This document shows, piece by piece, positions 7,102 to 16,923 of a stretch of DNA of 34,442 nucleotides (position 1 is its first letter; each line of letters opens with the position of its first letter). The stretch comes from Halochromatium roseum (GTDB taxonomy: Bacteria > Pseudomonadota > Gammaproteobacteria > Chromatiales > Chromatiaceae). The notes beneath the pieces are model-generated. The model searched no databases. It was not told the origin of the DNA and saw nothing but the letters and a program-made list of their open reading frames with translations. The stretch covers positions 1 to 34,442 of the forward strand of contig NZ_NHSH01000085.1 of the NCBI RefSeq assembly GCF_016653315.1, written 5' to 3'. The position numbers and the translations under genes were made by a program.

Positions 7102-8810
7102 ACCGGCTCCTTGCCCGTTGCGGCGGCTTGGACGGCGGGCGCTTCCGCCAGCGGCGAGCGCAGCGCCACCGGCTGAGACTCGGTCTGGGCGAAATAGCGC
7201 GCAAGGAAGGTATCGAAGTCGCAATCGTCACCGGCCTCGATCTGCGCCTGCCGGTCAAGTGATTCGAGCGCCATCTGCTGCAACAGCGCTGCCCGAGCAG
7301 GGTCCAGCTCGAGTCGCCGGAAGCCGTCGCGATGACGCTCGGTCAAACGGCGCGCAAACTCGGCAAAACCCTCGCCGCTGGCCCGCATCTCAGCAAGCAC
7401 GCGCGCTGATGGCGTCGCTTCCGGCTCGGCCATTTTCAACTGTTGCGCCTTGAGTGCGGCACTCACCTCGCCCCTAACCTGGTTCCCATCCTGATCCCCA
7501 GCCTGGCCATCCATCAGCGCCGCCAAGGGCTCCATCGCGCTCAGCACCTGCTGGCCCCAGTCACGCAGCGCGATCTGGCCGTCCGCACGCTGCAGCATCA
7601 AGCCCGGCTCGCGTCCGCGGTGCGCTGCCAGCACCTCATTGGCGTCGATCCAGCGCCGCTCGCGCGGCGAGATCGTCGGGCTCGGCATCAACAGGCAGTA
7701 GAGCATGAACAATGACAGGAACCGCATCTGCTCCAGTTCGATACCCAGTGGCTCGAAGAGGTTCACGTCCACTGAGCGCAGCTCGACATACCGAATGCCC
7801 CGCCGCCGCAGCGCCAGAGTCGGAAACTCCATCCAGTCGGTCAGCTGCTTCGGACGCACGGTGCTGTAGTATTCATTCTCGATCTGCAGCACATGATCGT
7901 TCAGCTGCTCCCAACGCCCGTTGACCTTGACCCCGAGCGGTTCGTAGTGTGGACAGGGGGTTCGGATCGCCCAAGTGAGGCTGCGGGTATAGGCATCGAG
8001 GGTGTCATAGTTGGCCTTGAGCCCGGTGCCTTCCTCCTGCCGGTTTTGATAACCAATATCACCCATGCGCAATGAAGTTGCGAAGGGGTAGAACAGCGTT
8101 TTGTCATCGAACGCATCGAGATCTGTATTCGCATCCTGGACAAAGCTCTTGCAGACCGCAGGCGAAGCGCCGAACAGGTAGGGCACCACCCAGCCTAAGC
8201 GCTGCAGGTTGCGGACCATGCCCATGTAGGCCGTGTCGCGGGTGCCGAGCACCGTGGTTTGATCAGCGCTTCGGTCAGCAGCAAAGTCGGCATGAACGTA
8301 ATCCCAGAAGGCCTCTGGCAGCGAAAAATTGAAGTGCACTCCGGCGATGATCTGCATCACCCGGCCATAGCGGTTGCCCAGACCGCGCCGATAAGCGGTC
8401 TTCATCTGCGCGGCATTGGAGGTGCCGTATTCGGCGAGCGGGATGTCCGTACCGCCGCCGATCACGCAAGGCATGCTCCCAGCCCACAGCCGCTCATCGC
8501 CGATATGCTGGTAGACGAACAGATGCAGATCGCGCAGGAAGTCGAGCACGGCCCGCGGATCGGACAGCGCCGGCGTCACCAATTCCAGCAGGGCCTCGGA
8601 GAAGTCGGTCGTGATATGCGGATGGGTCAAGGCCGAGCCCAATGCCGGCGGATGCGGCGATAGCGACACGCGCCCGTCGGGGGTGACACGCAGAGTCTCT
8701 TTCTCCAATCCGACCAGACCCCGAGTCATCAGCCTGCGGATCGCGGGATCGGACACCATCTCCAGCCGCCGAGCCGGCAGCTCGGCCGTCAAGCGTTGTT
8801 CAGAGATCAA
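7098..8810 (-). CDS. gshA: Glutamate-cysteine ligase, E. coli-type
   Basis: Catalyses ATP-dependent joining of L-glutamate and L-cysteine, the first step of glutathione synthesis, in the cytoplasm. The proteobacterial GshA family is clear: RGLVGLEKETLRVTPDGRVS, TTDFSEALLELVTP, then LWAGSMPCVIGGG, then YFNFSL-type GVHFNFSLPEAFWD, and YVELRSVDVNLFEPLGI. At 570 residues it is somewhat longer than E. coli GshA (518), partly through an Ala/Pro-rich C-terminus. The 5' codon is TTG at 8810; an internal ATG at 8759 is an alternative. It follows prc with only 5 nt between stop and start, suggesting co-transcription. Its stop shares CTAG with the SDR gene. Chromatiaceae are known to make glutathione amide, which would use this product, but no amide-forming gene is visible here. 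Confidence 0.95.
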   Translation of the reverse strand: MISEQRLTAELPARRLEMVSDPAIRRLMTRGLVGLEKETLRVTPDGRVSLSPHPPALGSALTHPHITTDFSEALLELVTPALSDPRAVLDFLRDLHLFVYQHIGDERLWAGSMPCVIGGGTDIPLAEYGTSNAAQMKTAYRRGLGNRYGRVMQIIAGVHFNFSLPEAFWDYVHADFAADRSADQTTVLGTRDTAYMGMVRNLQRLGWVVPYLFGASPAVCKSFVQDANTDLDAFDDKTLFYPFATSLRMGDIGYQNRQEEGTGLKANYDTLDAYTRSLTWAIRTPCPHYEPLGVKVNGRWEQLNDHVLQIENEYYSTVRPKQLTDWMEFPTLALRRRGIRYVELRSVDVNLFEPLGIELEQMRFLSLFMLYCLLMPSPTISPRERRWIDANEVLAAHRGREPGLMLQRADGQIALRDWGQQVLSAMEPLAALMDGQAGDQDGNQVRGEVSAALKAQQLKMAEPEATPSARVLAEMRASGEGFAEFARRLTERHRDGFRRLELDPARAALLQQMALESLDRQAQIEAGDDCDFDTFLARYFAQTESQPVALRSPLAEAPAVQAAATGKEPV

Positions 8811-8815
8811 GGCGT

Positions 8816-11101
8816 TCAGTCTCGCATCGCCGCACGCAGCCGCTCATCAGCGCCTTGCAGAACGATCATATCGGCCAAGATGCGCGCCGCCTCCTGGGTC
8901 AGGATGCGGTCGATCACCTCTTGCTGCTTCTCGAGCGCCTCCTCGTCCACCTCATCGGCGTCTTCGTCAACCGGCTCGATACCCCGCGCGCGCAGGAAAC
9001 CGGCCTTCTTTTCCTTCAGAACCTGATCGCGCCGATCGGACTCGGCCCGCCGCTCGCTCGCACTCAATGAGACCTCGTCCTGGGCCTCGATCTCGCTCAA
9101 GATACGCGCCTGATCAAACAGCATTCCGAAACCATCGTCTTTGACGATGCGCTGTGCCGAACGCTGTTTCAGGGTGTCGAGGTCGAACAGGGGCTTTGCT
9201 TCGAACCGCGCCGGCCGAATTTGCCCCCAGGGAAGCGCGTTGTCGAGAGAGCGCTCGCCATGATCGATGCCCTGTAGGCCAAGCTCGAAGCGGATGTCAG
9301 GCTCGACACCTTTGAGCTGCGTGCTGCCACCGCTGATACGATAGAACTCGGCCATTGTCAGCCGTAACCGCCCAAGCTGGGTATCATCACCCGGCACATA
9401 ACGATCGAGATCGATCAGGGTCTGCACCGTGCCTTTGCCGAAGGTCGGCTCTCCAATGATGATGCCGCGACCATAGTCTTGGATCGCCCCAGCGAAGATC
9501 TCAGAAGCCGAGGCGCTGTTGCGATCGACCAGCACTGCGAGTGGGCCGCTATAGACGATCGCCGGATCAGGATCAACCTCGACCTCGACCTTTCCAAACG
9601 AGTCCTTGACCTGCACCACGGGTCCTTCCTCGATGAACAGGCCGGTCAGCTCCAAGGCTTCGGTTAATGAGCCGCCACCGTTGCCGCGCAGGTCGATGAT
9701 CAGTCCGTCGACGCCATCGGCCTTCAGATCATTGAGCAATGCGCGAACATCACGCGTGGTGCTACGGAAATCCCGCTTGCCTGCCGACTCGGCTCGAAAG
9801 TCGCGATAAAAGGCCGGCACCTCGATAACGCCAACGCGCAACGCAGGTTCAGTACCGAGTTCGTCGATGACGAAATATTGCGCGGCCTGATCTTCGAGCT
9901 TGATCTCGTTGCGCACGAGCGAGACCTCACGCATGCGACCGCCGGAGGCCTCGGACTTTGGCAGCGTCTGCAGCCGAACGACCGAGCCTTTCGGGCCGCG
10001 GATCTTGTCCACGACATCCTGGAGCCGCCAGCCCACTACGTCGACCATCTCGCCATCGAGCCCCTGGCCGACGCCGATGATTCGATCTCCGGTCTGGACC
10101 TGGCCAGACTGGCGTGCAGGGCCGCCCGGAATCGTCCGCTGGATCACGGTGTACTCATTATCGGCCCGCAGAACGGCGCCAATACCCTCGAGCGAGAGCC
10201 GCATGCTGATGTCAAAGTTCTCCGAGGTGCTCGGCGACATGTAGCTGGTGTGCGGCTCGAGCGTGCGCGTGTAGGCGTTGACGAAGGCCTGATAGACATC
10301 ATCCGGCGTGAACTGATGGATACGCCGGGTGATGCCGGTGTAGCGCTCGCGGAGCTGCTCACGGATCTCGTCGTCCGTCTTCTCGGCCAGCTTGAGCAGC
10401 AGGTAATCATTCTTCACCCGCTTGCGCCAGATCTCGTTCAGCTCAGCCTCGCTTGTGGCCCATTCCGCCTCATCACGCTTGAACAGATAACTTTCCTTAC
10501 GGGTGAAATCGAACGGCTGCTGCAGCAGCGCGAGCGCATAGTCGATGCGCGAGTCGACCCGCATCCGATAGACGCGAAAGATGTCGAATGCCGTGTCGAT
10601 CTTGCCCTTGGCGAGGTCGTCATCGAGGCGACCCGCGGTGCGACTAAAGCGTTCCACATCGCGCTCCAGAAAGAACAGCCGCCCTGGATCGAGATCGGTG
10701 AAATAGTTGTCGATCACATTAGCAGCGAAGGCATCGCTGAGCTGGAAGTCGCGATAGTGGAAGCGTTCCAACACCTTGTTGATGACAACCATGGTGCGGG
10801 CTTGGCGCTCATCCGGGAACAGCTCGGCGAGGCCGACCTCTTGGGTCTTGGCAAAGGCACCAAAGGCGACGAATGTGATCAGGATCGCGGCGCCTAGGCT
10901 CATCGCGGGACGCCACCGAAGATGATGGCCTCTTCGCTTCGCGGCAGCACGCACGCCATCCAGAGGACTCACATCCGTAGCGCGTCGCCACGGCCACTGC
11001 GGAAGGCCAAGCGATGGCTCCCCGCTAGGCGAGCGACGATTCCGGCAGGCTTGGATCAAGCCCTCTATGGTTACGGCGATGTGAACGCGTCTTATGCTCA
11101 T
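8816..11101 (-). CDS. prc: Tail-specific carboxy-terminal protease Prc (S41 family)
   Basis: A periplasmic processing protease of the Prc/Tsp group. After a signal-like helix (residues 67-84 of the full frame, SLGAAILITFVAFGAFA), the N-terminal Prc domain follows. A PDZ domain lies near 300-385 (GGPARQSGQVQTGDRIIGVG) and the S41 catalytic domain near 400-600. The substrate loop LRGNGGGSLTEA, the nucleophile region NSASASEIFAGA (about 529-538) and the catalytic lysine in FGKGTVQ (about 556) are present. A Prc C-terminal domain ends the protein. The first codons are unlike the family, so the true start is probably nearer 10954 (GTG, giving a basic n-region) or 10903 (ATG); the full frame is reported because no ribosome-binding site decides it. 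It is followed at 5 nt by gshA. Confidence 0.93.
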   Translation of the reverse strand: MSIRRVHIAVTIEGLIQACRNRRSPSGEPSLGLPQWPWRRATDVSPLDGVRAAAKRRGHHLRWRPAMSLGAAILITFVAFGAFAKTQEVGLAELFPDERQARTMVVINKVLERFHYRDFQLSDAFAANVIDNYFTDLDPGRLFFLERDVERFSRTAGRLDDDLAKGKIDTAFDIFRVYRMRVDSRIDYALALLQQPFDFTRKESYLFKRDEAEWATSEAELNEIWRKRVKNDYLLLKLAEKTDDEIREQLRERYTGITRRIHQFTPDDVYQAFVNAYTRTLEPHTSYMSPSTSENFDISMRLSLEGIGAVLRADNEYTVIQRTIPGGPARQSGQVQTGDRIIGVGQGLDGEMVDVVGWRLQDVVDKIRGPKGSVVRLQTLPKSEASGGRMREVSLVRNEIKLEDQAAQYFVIDELGTEPALRVGVIEVPAFYRDFRAESAGKRDFRSTTRDVRALLNDLKADGVDGLIIDLRGNGGGSLTEALELTGLFIEEGPVVQVKDSFGKVEVEVDPDPAIVYSGPLAVLVDRNSASASEIFAGAIQDYGRGIIIGEPTFGKGTVQTLIDLDRYVPGDDTQLGRLRLTMAEFYRISGGSTQLKGVEPDIRFELGLQGIDHGERSLDNALPWGQIRPARFEAKPLFDLDTLKQRSAQRIVKDDGFGMLFDQARILSEIEAQDEVSLSASERRAESDRRDQVLKEKKAGFLRARGIEPVDEDADEVDEEALEKQQEVIDRILTQEAARILADMIVLQGADERLRAAMRD

Positions 11102-11272
11102 GATCTAGCGCTTATCGAGTACGATGATCGAATTGAAAACAGAGTAGCGGCAGGGCGTGCCGAGATCAATCAAACAGATGTTGGACAGGCTGACTCGCTT
11201 CGGCTCCAGCCCTGGCTGCCACTCCAGACAGAAGCGACAAGCAGCGCCACCGAGCCGCTGCATACGGCACCA

Positions 11273-12007
11273 CTAGCACAGCCATATCAGGCTTGCCATA
11301 CGCCCGCAAACACCATCGCGACGGTACGAGAAGAACCGGTCGCGGTCGGCATAGGTGCAGTCGCTGCCACCGCTGATCGCTGCAACACCCAGTCGCTCGA
11401 GCTTTTGCCTGGCGAGCATCGGCAAGTCGGCGAGCCAGTAGCCCGGTTTCGTGGCGCGAAAGGCGGCCTCGGCATTGCGATCAATCGCACAAAAACGCGC
11501 ACGCACCTCGTCGCCAACCTCAAAATGTGCCGGTCCGATGGCAGGTCCGAGCCAGGCCTGTAATCGGGCAGCAGGGCGGCCCATGCGCTGCACCGTCGCC
11601 TCGATCACACCAGCGGCGAGCCCGCGCCAGCCCGCATGGGCCGCTGCGACCACCGTACCGGCCTCATCACAGAGCAAGACCGGCAAGCAGTCTGCCGTCA
11701 TCACCGCGCAGACCGCGCCCGGACCGAACGCAACCGAGGCATCGGCATCACGCCCGGTCTGCACCCTCGCCCCGTGCTCATAGACAGCGCAGCCGTGAAT
11801 CTGGTTCAGCCAGGTGGGCTCAACCGGCACCCTCGCCTGTTCGCAGAGCAGCGCCCTGTTGCGCTGAACCGCAACCGGATCATCGCCGACATGCTCGGCA
11901 AGATTCAGACTCGCATAGGCCCCTTTGCTGACACCGCCTTGGCGCGTCGTGCTGATCGCCTGCACCTTGGCAGGCGCTGTCCAGTCGGGCGTGAAAAACA
12001 GCGTCAT
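11273..12007 (-). CDS. pgeF: Peptidoglycan editing factor PgeF (YfiH/DUF152 multicopper-like hydrolase)
   Basis: A 244-residue cytoplasmic zinc enzyme. E. coli PgeF removes L-Ser-containing errors from UDP-MurNAc precursors; the family was formerly called laccase or polyphenol oxidase. Family signatures are STTRQGGVSKGAY, WLNQIHGCAVY, VMTADCLPVLLCDE, VAAAHAGWRGLAAG, WLGPAIGPAHFEVGDEV and the C-terminal FFSYRRDGVCGRMASLIWL. The His/Cys metal ligands (NQIHG, TADCLP, AHAGWRG) are kept. The start ATG overlaps the rluD stop by 4 nt (ATGA), so the two are one operon, as in many gammaproteobacteria. Confidence 0.95.
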   Translation of the reverse strand: MTLFFTPDWTAPAKVQAISTTRQGGVSKGAYASLNLAEHVGDDPVAVQRNRALLCEQARVPVEPTWLNQIHGCAVYEHGARVQTGRDADASVAFGPGAVCAVMTADCLPVLLCDEAGTVVAAAHAGWRGLAAGVIEATVQRMGRPAARLQAWLGPAIGPAHFEVGDEVRARFCAIDRNAEAAFRATKPGYWLADLPMLARQKLERLGVAAISGGSDCTYADRDRFFSYRRDGVCGRMASLIWLC

Positions 12008-13056
12008 CGGGCTTCGCCATCCGCATCCTGTTGCAAAAGCGCACAGAGCGCGGCGAGATCCGCCGCCATTGGGATCTGCCAGTGCATCGGCTCACCGCTA
12101 GCCGGGTGGATCAAGCCAAGCCCGATGGCATGTAACGCTTGGCGCGGAAATGCACCTAAAGCGGCGGCCAACTCCGGCCGAATGGCGTCCGCAACGGCGC
12201 GCGACCTCGTTCCGTAAACAGGATCGCCTATCAAAGGGAAGCCCAGATGCGCCATGTGCACCCGGATCTGATGCGTGCGCCCGGTCTGTAGCTGCACCGC
12301 GACCAAGCTATGCCGACGATAACGCACCAACACCCGATAATCGCTCACCGCGGGCCGACCACCCGCCACTACCGCCATCGCCGTGCGTCTTGTGGGATGG
12401 CGACCGATCGGGGCCTCGACTCGACCGTTGAGGTTGGGTGCACCGACCACCAAGGCCCGATAATCGCGCTTAACGCTACGCGCCTTCAGCTGATCGACCA
12501 GAGAGCGATGCGCGAGCAGGCTCCTCGCGACGACCATCAGCCCCGTGGTGTCCTTATCCAGGCGGTGGACGATACCGCATCTGGGCAGTTCCGCGAGGCC
12601 TGGAGCATGGTGCAAGAGCGCGTTCTGCAGCGTACCATCGGGATGGCCAGCTGCCGGATGCACGACCAGACCGGGCGGTTTGTTGACCACGAGCAGGTGC
12701 TCATCTTCAAACTCGATGTGCAGCGGGATCGGCTGCGGCAGACAATCTCCAACGCGCTCGAGCAACGGCTGGACCAGCACCTGCTCGGCCCCGCGTACGC
12801 GCTCCTTCGGTCGCGATCTGTGCCCGTCGAGCAACACCCGTCCTTGTTCGATCCAAGCCTGCAGGCGGCTACGCGAGAACGCCGGTAACAACTCAGCAAG
12901 CACCTGATCAAGCCGCCGCCCGGCATGCTCGGGCTGCAAGCGCAACTGCTGTGTCTCTGCCTCCTCTAGCCGAGTCTGCTGCAAGCGGGGCAGCTCAAGC
13001 TCGGCAGGCGCACGCGGATTCGGATTAATGGCTTGGGCTGGTTCTGTGACAGTCAC
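12004..13056 (-). CDS. rluD: 23S rRNA pseudouridine synthase RluD
   Basis: Makes pseudouridines in helix 69 of 23S rRNA (1911, 1915 and 1917 in E. coli). The S4 RNA-binding domain lies near residues 46-105 (GRRLDQVLAELLPAFSRSRL, WIEQGRVLLDG). The catalytic motif CGIVHRLDKDTTGLMVVA carries the nucleophile Asp near residue 167. VVNKPPGLVVHPAAGH and QTGRTHQIRVHMAHLGFPLI are typical of the RluA/RluD group. The protein has about 35 more N-terminal residues than E. coli RluD; the start codon is GTG. pgeF overlaps its end by 4 nt, and bamD is divergent, the arrangement seen in many gammaproteobacteria. Confidence 0.94.
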   Translation of the reverse strand: MTVTEPAQAINPNPRAPAELELPRLQQTRLEEAETQQLRLQPEHAGRRLDQVLAELLPAFSRSRLQAWIEQGRVLLDGHRSRPKERVRGAEQVLVQPLLERVGDCLPQPIPLHIEFEDEHLLVVNKPPGLVVHPAAGHPDGTLQNALLHHAPGLAELPRCGIVHRLDKDTTGLMVVARSLLAHRSLVDQLKARSVKRDYRALVVGAPNLNGRVEAPIGRHPTRRTAMAVVAGGRPAVSDYRVLVRYRRHSLVAVQLQTGRTHQIRVHMAHLGFPLIGDPVYGTRSRAVADAIRPELAAALGAFPRQALHAIGLGLIHPASGEPMHWQIPMAADLAALCALLQQDADGEAR

Positions 13057-13124
13057 GGCGATTCAGTATACTGGCGAGATTGTGACGCCGACGGCGTTCT
13101 CGGCGATTATCGGCAGGCATCCAC
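13057..13124. promoter_or_regulatory. Divergent rluD/bamD promoter region
   Basis: This 68-nt spacer must hold promoters or leaders for both rluD (minus) and bamD (plus). It contains the perfect palindrome CAGTATACTG (13064-13073), which offers a TATACT -10 box on each strand. No good -35 hexamer is visible for either. A second small palindrome, GTGAC-A-GTCAC, lies at 13046-13056 over the rluD start. Confidence 0.35.
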
Positions 13125-13946
13125 ATGATCCGAACCCTAGTGATAACCCTCATCGCTGCCGCCCTACTGAGCGGTTGCGGCATCCTCGGCAAGGAGTTCG
13201 ATGAGACCGAGGGTTGGTCGGCGAACGAACTCTACAATAAGGCCGCGCGCGAACTCGACGCCGCCAACTACAAACGTGCCATCGAACTCTACAAGAAGCT
13301 CGATGCACGCTACCCGTTTGGTCGTTACGCGATGCAAGGCCAGCTCGATATCGCCTATGCCTACTACAAGGGCGACGAGCCGGAGCAAGCGATCGCCGCC
13401 GCGGACCGCTTCATCAAGCTCTACCCGCAGAATCCCTTTGTCGACTACGCCTACTACCTCAAGGGCATCGTCAACTACAACCGAAGCATCGGCTTCCTTG
13501 ACCGGTTTGTGCCGATCGATACCGCTCAGCGCGACCCTGGCTCGGCACTGGACGCCTTCAACGACTTCGCCGAACTGGTGCGTCTTTATCCAGACAGCAG
13601 ATATGCCGCAGATGCGCGCCAGCGCATGTTACACCTGCGTAACAATCTGGCTGAGGGTGAACTCCATGTCGCGCGCTATTACATGGAGCGCGGTGCCTAT
13701 GTCGCGGCGGTCGCCCGCGCCCAATACGTCGTCGAGCGCTTCCAGCGAACGACCGCTGTCGAGGACGCACTGGAGCTGATGGCCCAAGGCTATCAGAGAC
13801 TGGGTAAGGACGATCTCGCCACGGACGCACGCCGTGTGCTAGTGATGAACCGAGAGGCGGGTCGATTTATCAACGACGACCCAGAGCCCGGTGAGGTCAG
13901 TCTTGCACGGCGGGTCTGGGATTATCTGAGCCTAGACGAGAACTGA
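13125..13946 (+). CDS. bamD: Outer membrane assembly lipoprotein BamD (ComL/YfiO)
   Basis: An essential lipoprotein of the BAM complex that inserts beta-barrel proteins in the outer membrane. A lipoprotein signal peptide ends in the lipobox LLSGC, with the acylated Cys at residue 18. TPR-like repeats follow (NELYNKAARELDAANYKRAI, YPFGRYAMQGQLDIAYAYYK, AIAAADRFIKLYPQNPFVDY). The BamD signature YAYYLKGIVNYNR and the SRYAADARQRMLHLRNNLA segment are clear. The length of 273 residues is slightly above E. coli's 245. A GC-rich hairpin follows at 13961-13978. Confidence 0.95.
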   Translation: MIRTLVITLIAAALLSGCGILGKEFDETEGWSANELYNKAARELDAANYKRAIELYKKLDARYPFGRYAMQGQLDIAYAYYKGDEPEQAIAAADRFIKLYPQNPFVDYAYYLKGIVNYNRSIGFLDRFVPIDTAQRDPGSALDAFNDFAELVRLYPDSRYAADARQRMLHLRNNLAEGELHVARYYMERGAYVAAVARAQYVVERFQRTTAVEDALELMAQGYQRLGKDDLATDARRVLVMNREAGRFINDDPEPGEVSLARRVWDYLSLDEN

Positions 13947-13960
13947 TCCAATCCCGAGCG

Positions 13961-13978
13961 GCCGGCCCTTGGGCCGGC
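13961..13978. terminator. GC-rich hairpin between convergent bamD and glnB (weak terminator)
   Basis: A 7-8-bp perfect stem GCCGGCC/GGCCGGC with a very short loop lies 15 nt after the bamD stop, facing convergent glnB. No T-tract follows on either strand, so factor-independent termination is uncertain; it may only protect 3' ends. Confidence 0.45.
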
Positions 13979-14029
13979 AACCGCTGCTCGTAGGTTGGTT
14001 GAGAGGGAATGAATCGCGTTCGATTCAGG

Positions 14030-14380
<351 letters not shown>

Positions 14381-14406
14381 TCAACCTCTTGGCTGGGTTG
14401 CGGGTG

Positions 14407-14435
14407 AGTATAAGAGCCTGTCCGAGGATTGACCA
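14407..14435 (-). promoter_or_regulatory. Putative sigma-70 promoter of glnB
   Basis: On the minus strand TGGTCA (14430-14435, 4 of 6 matches to the -35 consensus) is followed after 17 nt by TATACT (14407-14412, 5 of 6 matches to the -10). This puts the transcript start about 30 nt before the glnB ATG. No -24/-12 sigma-54 motif was seen. Confidence 0.45.
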
Positions 14436-14594
14436 TCCCGATGCACGCAGGGTTCTCCAGGCATGACAAGAACCTGCATCGATAGCGACGATCTGTCGAC
14501 CTGCAAGTCGTTCTACAAGCCGACCAGTTAAGTCAACCAGTTCAGTCGACTGGTAACCGGAAGCGCTGGGCGCCTCAACTAGGCAACACGTGCT

Positions 14595-15491
14595 TCAGCG
14601 TCCGGATGAGCGACGCGCTGGGTTTGCTAACTGCTCAGCGACGCTGCGTCCAAGCAGCGCGGGCGAGCGTACGATGAACACACCAGCCGCCTGCAACGCC
14701 GAGTATTTGGCCTCAGCGGTCCCGCCGCCACCGCTGACGATCGCCCCAGCGTGACCCATCCGCTTACCGGGCGGGGCCGTCACGCCAGCAATGTAAGCGA
14801 CAACCGGCTTTGTCATCCGCTGCTGCACAAAGGCCGCAGCAGCCTCTTCGGCATCGCCGCCGATCTCCCCCACCATCAGCACCGCATCGGTGTCAGGATC
14901 ATCCTCGAACAGTGCCAGACAGTCGACGAAATCGAGACCATGGATCGGATCGCCACCGATGCCGATACAGGTGCTCTGGCCGAGCCCCTCGGCGGAGGTT
15001 TGCTCAACCGCCTCGTAGGTGAGCGTACCGGAACGCGAGACGATACCAACCCGCCCCGGCCTGTGGATGGCGCCCGGCATGATGCCGATCTTGCAGGCAC
15101 CGGGGGTGATGACGCCGGGGCAATTCGGCCCGATCAGCACCGATGGGCTGCGCGCTAGGGCCGCCTTCACCTTGAGCATGTCTAGTACCGGGATGCCCTC
15201 GGTGATGCAGACGATGACCTGGATACCCGCATCGGCTGCCTCCAGGATCGCATCGGCGGCATAGGCCGCTGGCACATAGATCATGGTTGCCTCGGCGCCG
15301 GTCTCGCGCACCGCGGCATGCACCGTATCGAACACCGGCAGCCCGAGATGCTGCTGACCGCCCTTCCCCGGCGTGACGCCGCCAACCATGCGAGTGCCAT
15401 AGGCCATGGCCTGCTCGCTGTGGAAGCTGCCTTGGCGACCAGTGAAGCCCTGGCAGATAACCCGCGTCGATGCATCAACCAACACACTCAT
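14595..15491 (-). CDS. sucD: Succinate-CoA ligase, alpha subunit
   Basis: The nucleotide/CoA-binding subunit of succinyl-CoA synthetase (TCA cycle; substrate-level phosphorylation). Features are [20 protein letters not shown], the CoA-binding Rossmann segment [45 protein letters not shown] and the active-site histidine loop [19 protein letters not shown], whose His is phosphorylated during catalysis. At 298 residues it is slightly longer than the E. coli protein (289). Its ATG overlaps the sucC stop by 4 nt (ATGA), so translation is coupled. The downstream glnB has its own promoter. Confidence 0.95.
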   Translation of the reverse strand: MSVLVDASTRVICQGFTGRQGSFHSEQAMAYGTRMVGGVTPGKGGQQHLGLPVFDTVHAAVRETGAEATMIYVPAAYAADAILEAADAGIQVIVCITEGIPVLDMLKVKAALARSPSVLIGPNCPGVITPGACKIGIMPGAIHRPGRVGIVSRSGTLTYEAVEQTSAEGLGQSTCIGIGGDPIHGLDFVDCLALFEDDPDTDAVLMVGEIGGDAEEAAAAFVQQRMTKPVVAYIAGVTAPPGKRMGHAGAIVSGGGGTAEAKYSALQAAGVFIVRSPALLGRSVAEQLANPARRSSGR

Positions 15492-16741
15492 GACTGTTCT
15501 CCGACGCTCGCCTGCGCATGAGCTGCCCGATCGGCAGCGACCTCAGCCTGGAGTTCGGCCTCGAGCCCGGCTCGCGTCGCGGCCGCCGCAGCGACAACCT
15601 TGTTCGCAGCATCCGTCAGCGTCGCCGCGGTCTCGATCGCGAGATCGCTTTGTGCCAGCCGCTGCAGCCCAAGCTCGGCGTTGGTGCCCTCTAGACGCAC
15701 CACCACCGGCACCGTCACCCCAACCTCCTTGACCGCCGCAAGGATACCCTCGGCAATCAGATCACAGCGCACGATGCCACCAAAGATGTTTACCAGGACA
15801 GCGGCGACCTTATCGTCGCTCAGCACCAACTGGAAGGCCCGCGCGACACGCTCTGCAGTCGCGCCGCCGCCAACGTCGAGGAAATTGGCCGGCGCGCCGC
15901 CATGCAAGGCAATCAGATCCATGGTCGCCATCGCCAAACCAGCGCCATTGACCATACAGCCAATGTCGCCATCAAGGCTGATATAACTCAAGCCCTCGGC
16001 ACGCGCTGCAACCTCACGCGCGTCTTCCTGGCTCGGGTCATGCAGCGCCGCCAGCTGCGGGTGCCGATATAAAGCGTTGTCGTCAAGCTCGATCTTGGCA
16101 TCGAGCGCGATGAGTTCGCCATCGCTCGTCAGCACCAGCGGGTTGATCTCGACCAGGCTCGCGTCGCATTCGGTGAACAGCTGGTAAAGGCTGCCCAAGA
16201 GCTTGGCAAAGGCGCGCTGTTGATCGGGCTCCAGACCAAAGTGCAGTCCGATCTGCCGACTCTGCCAGGGCCGCAGCCCAAACACGGGTTCGATGCGCGA
16301 GACCAGCAGCGCCTCCGGATCACTGGCCGCGACCTGCTCGATGTCCATACCGCCAGCAGCCGAGGCCATGATCAGGATACGCTCGGCAGCACGATCCACC
16401 AGAAGCGCCAGATAGAACTCGCGCTCAACCTCAACCGGCGCCTCTAACAGCAGTCGCGACACGGGCAATCCCTCAGGCGTCGTCTGCGCGGTCACCAAAG
16501 GCTTGCCCAGCAGTTCCCGCGCCGCGCGCTCGAGCTCAGCGTCCGATGCGCAGCGGCGCACGCCACCGGCCTTGCCGCGGCCACCCGCATGCACCTGCGC
16601 CTTGAGCATCATCGGCAGGCCAACCGAGGTCGCGCCCAGACGCATCTCATCCAGCGTCTCGGCAACGCTTGATGCAGGCACCGGGATGCCAAATTGGGTG
16701 AACAGCTGTTTGGCTTGATACTCGTGCAGGTTCATCGGCAC
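15488..16741 (-). CDS. sucC: Succinate-CoA ligase, beta subunit
   Basis: The ATP-grasp subunit that selects the nucleotide and binds succinate. It opens [20 protein letters not shown]; the second Met (16735) is the usual family start, so the first two residues may be extra. [68 protein letters not shown] and [18 protein letters not shown] are diagnostic. [10 protein letters not shown] and [10 protein letters not shown] agree with SucC rather than with malate-CoA ligase MtkA. The protein has about 30 extra Ala/Glu-rich residues at the C-terminus compared with the usual 388. It is the first gene of the sucCD pair. Confidence 0.94.
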   Translation of the reverse strand: MPMNLHEYQAKQLFTQFGIPVPASSVAETLDEMRLGATSVGLPMMLKAQVHAGGRGKAGGVRRCASDAELERAARELLGKPLVTAQTTPEGLPVSRLLLEAPVEVEREFYLALLVDRAAERILIMASAAGGMDIEQVAASDPEALLVSRIEPVFGLRPWQSRQIGLHFGLEPDQQRAFAKLLGSLYQLFTECDASLVEINPLVLTSDGELIALDAKIELDDNALYRHPQLAALHDPSQEDAREVAARAEGLSYISLDGDIGCMVNGAGLAMATMDLIALHGGAPANFLDVGGGATAERVARAFQLVLSDDKVAAVLVNIFGGIVRCDLIAEGILAAVKEVGVTVPVVVRLEGTNAELGLQRLAQSDLAIETAATLTDAANKVVAAAAATRAGLEAELQAEVAADRAAHAQASVGEQS

Positions 16742-16923
16742 TCAATCGAACTTAAGGGTGTTGCTTAAAGGTGTTGTCCGCATGATCACAGCGCAGCCGC
16801 CAGTGGCTCGCGCTGCTGCGCGGCAGGATCGCGTATTCTGCGGGATTCGCGAGCAACGACCAAGTGCCAGGTCCCACCGACCCGAGCACCATGCTCGAGC
16901 ACGATGCTGTCGTAGAGAGACCC

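Noticed and set aside
5896-7224. 442-codon minus-strand frame over the SDR gene
   Set aside because: The SDR motifs on the plus strand are unambiguous; only its last 20 codons (near 5900-5950) may have meaning, as a displaced start of the CobT-like gene.
9878-10897. 339-codon plus-strand frame opposite prc
   Set aside because: It is antisense to conserved Prc PDZ and N-terminal domains, and no family is recognisable.
15488-16741. Malate-CoA ligase (MtkA) instead of SucC
   Set aside because: [16 protein letters not shown] and [10 protein letters not shown] match SucC; MtkA has NIFAGINRCDWVAEGV there.
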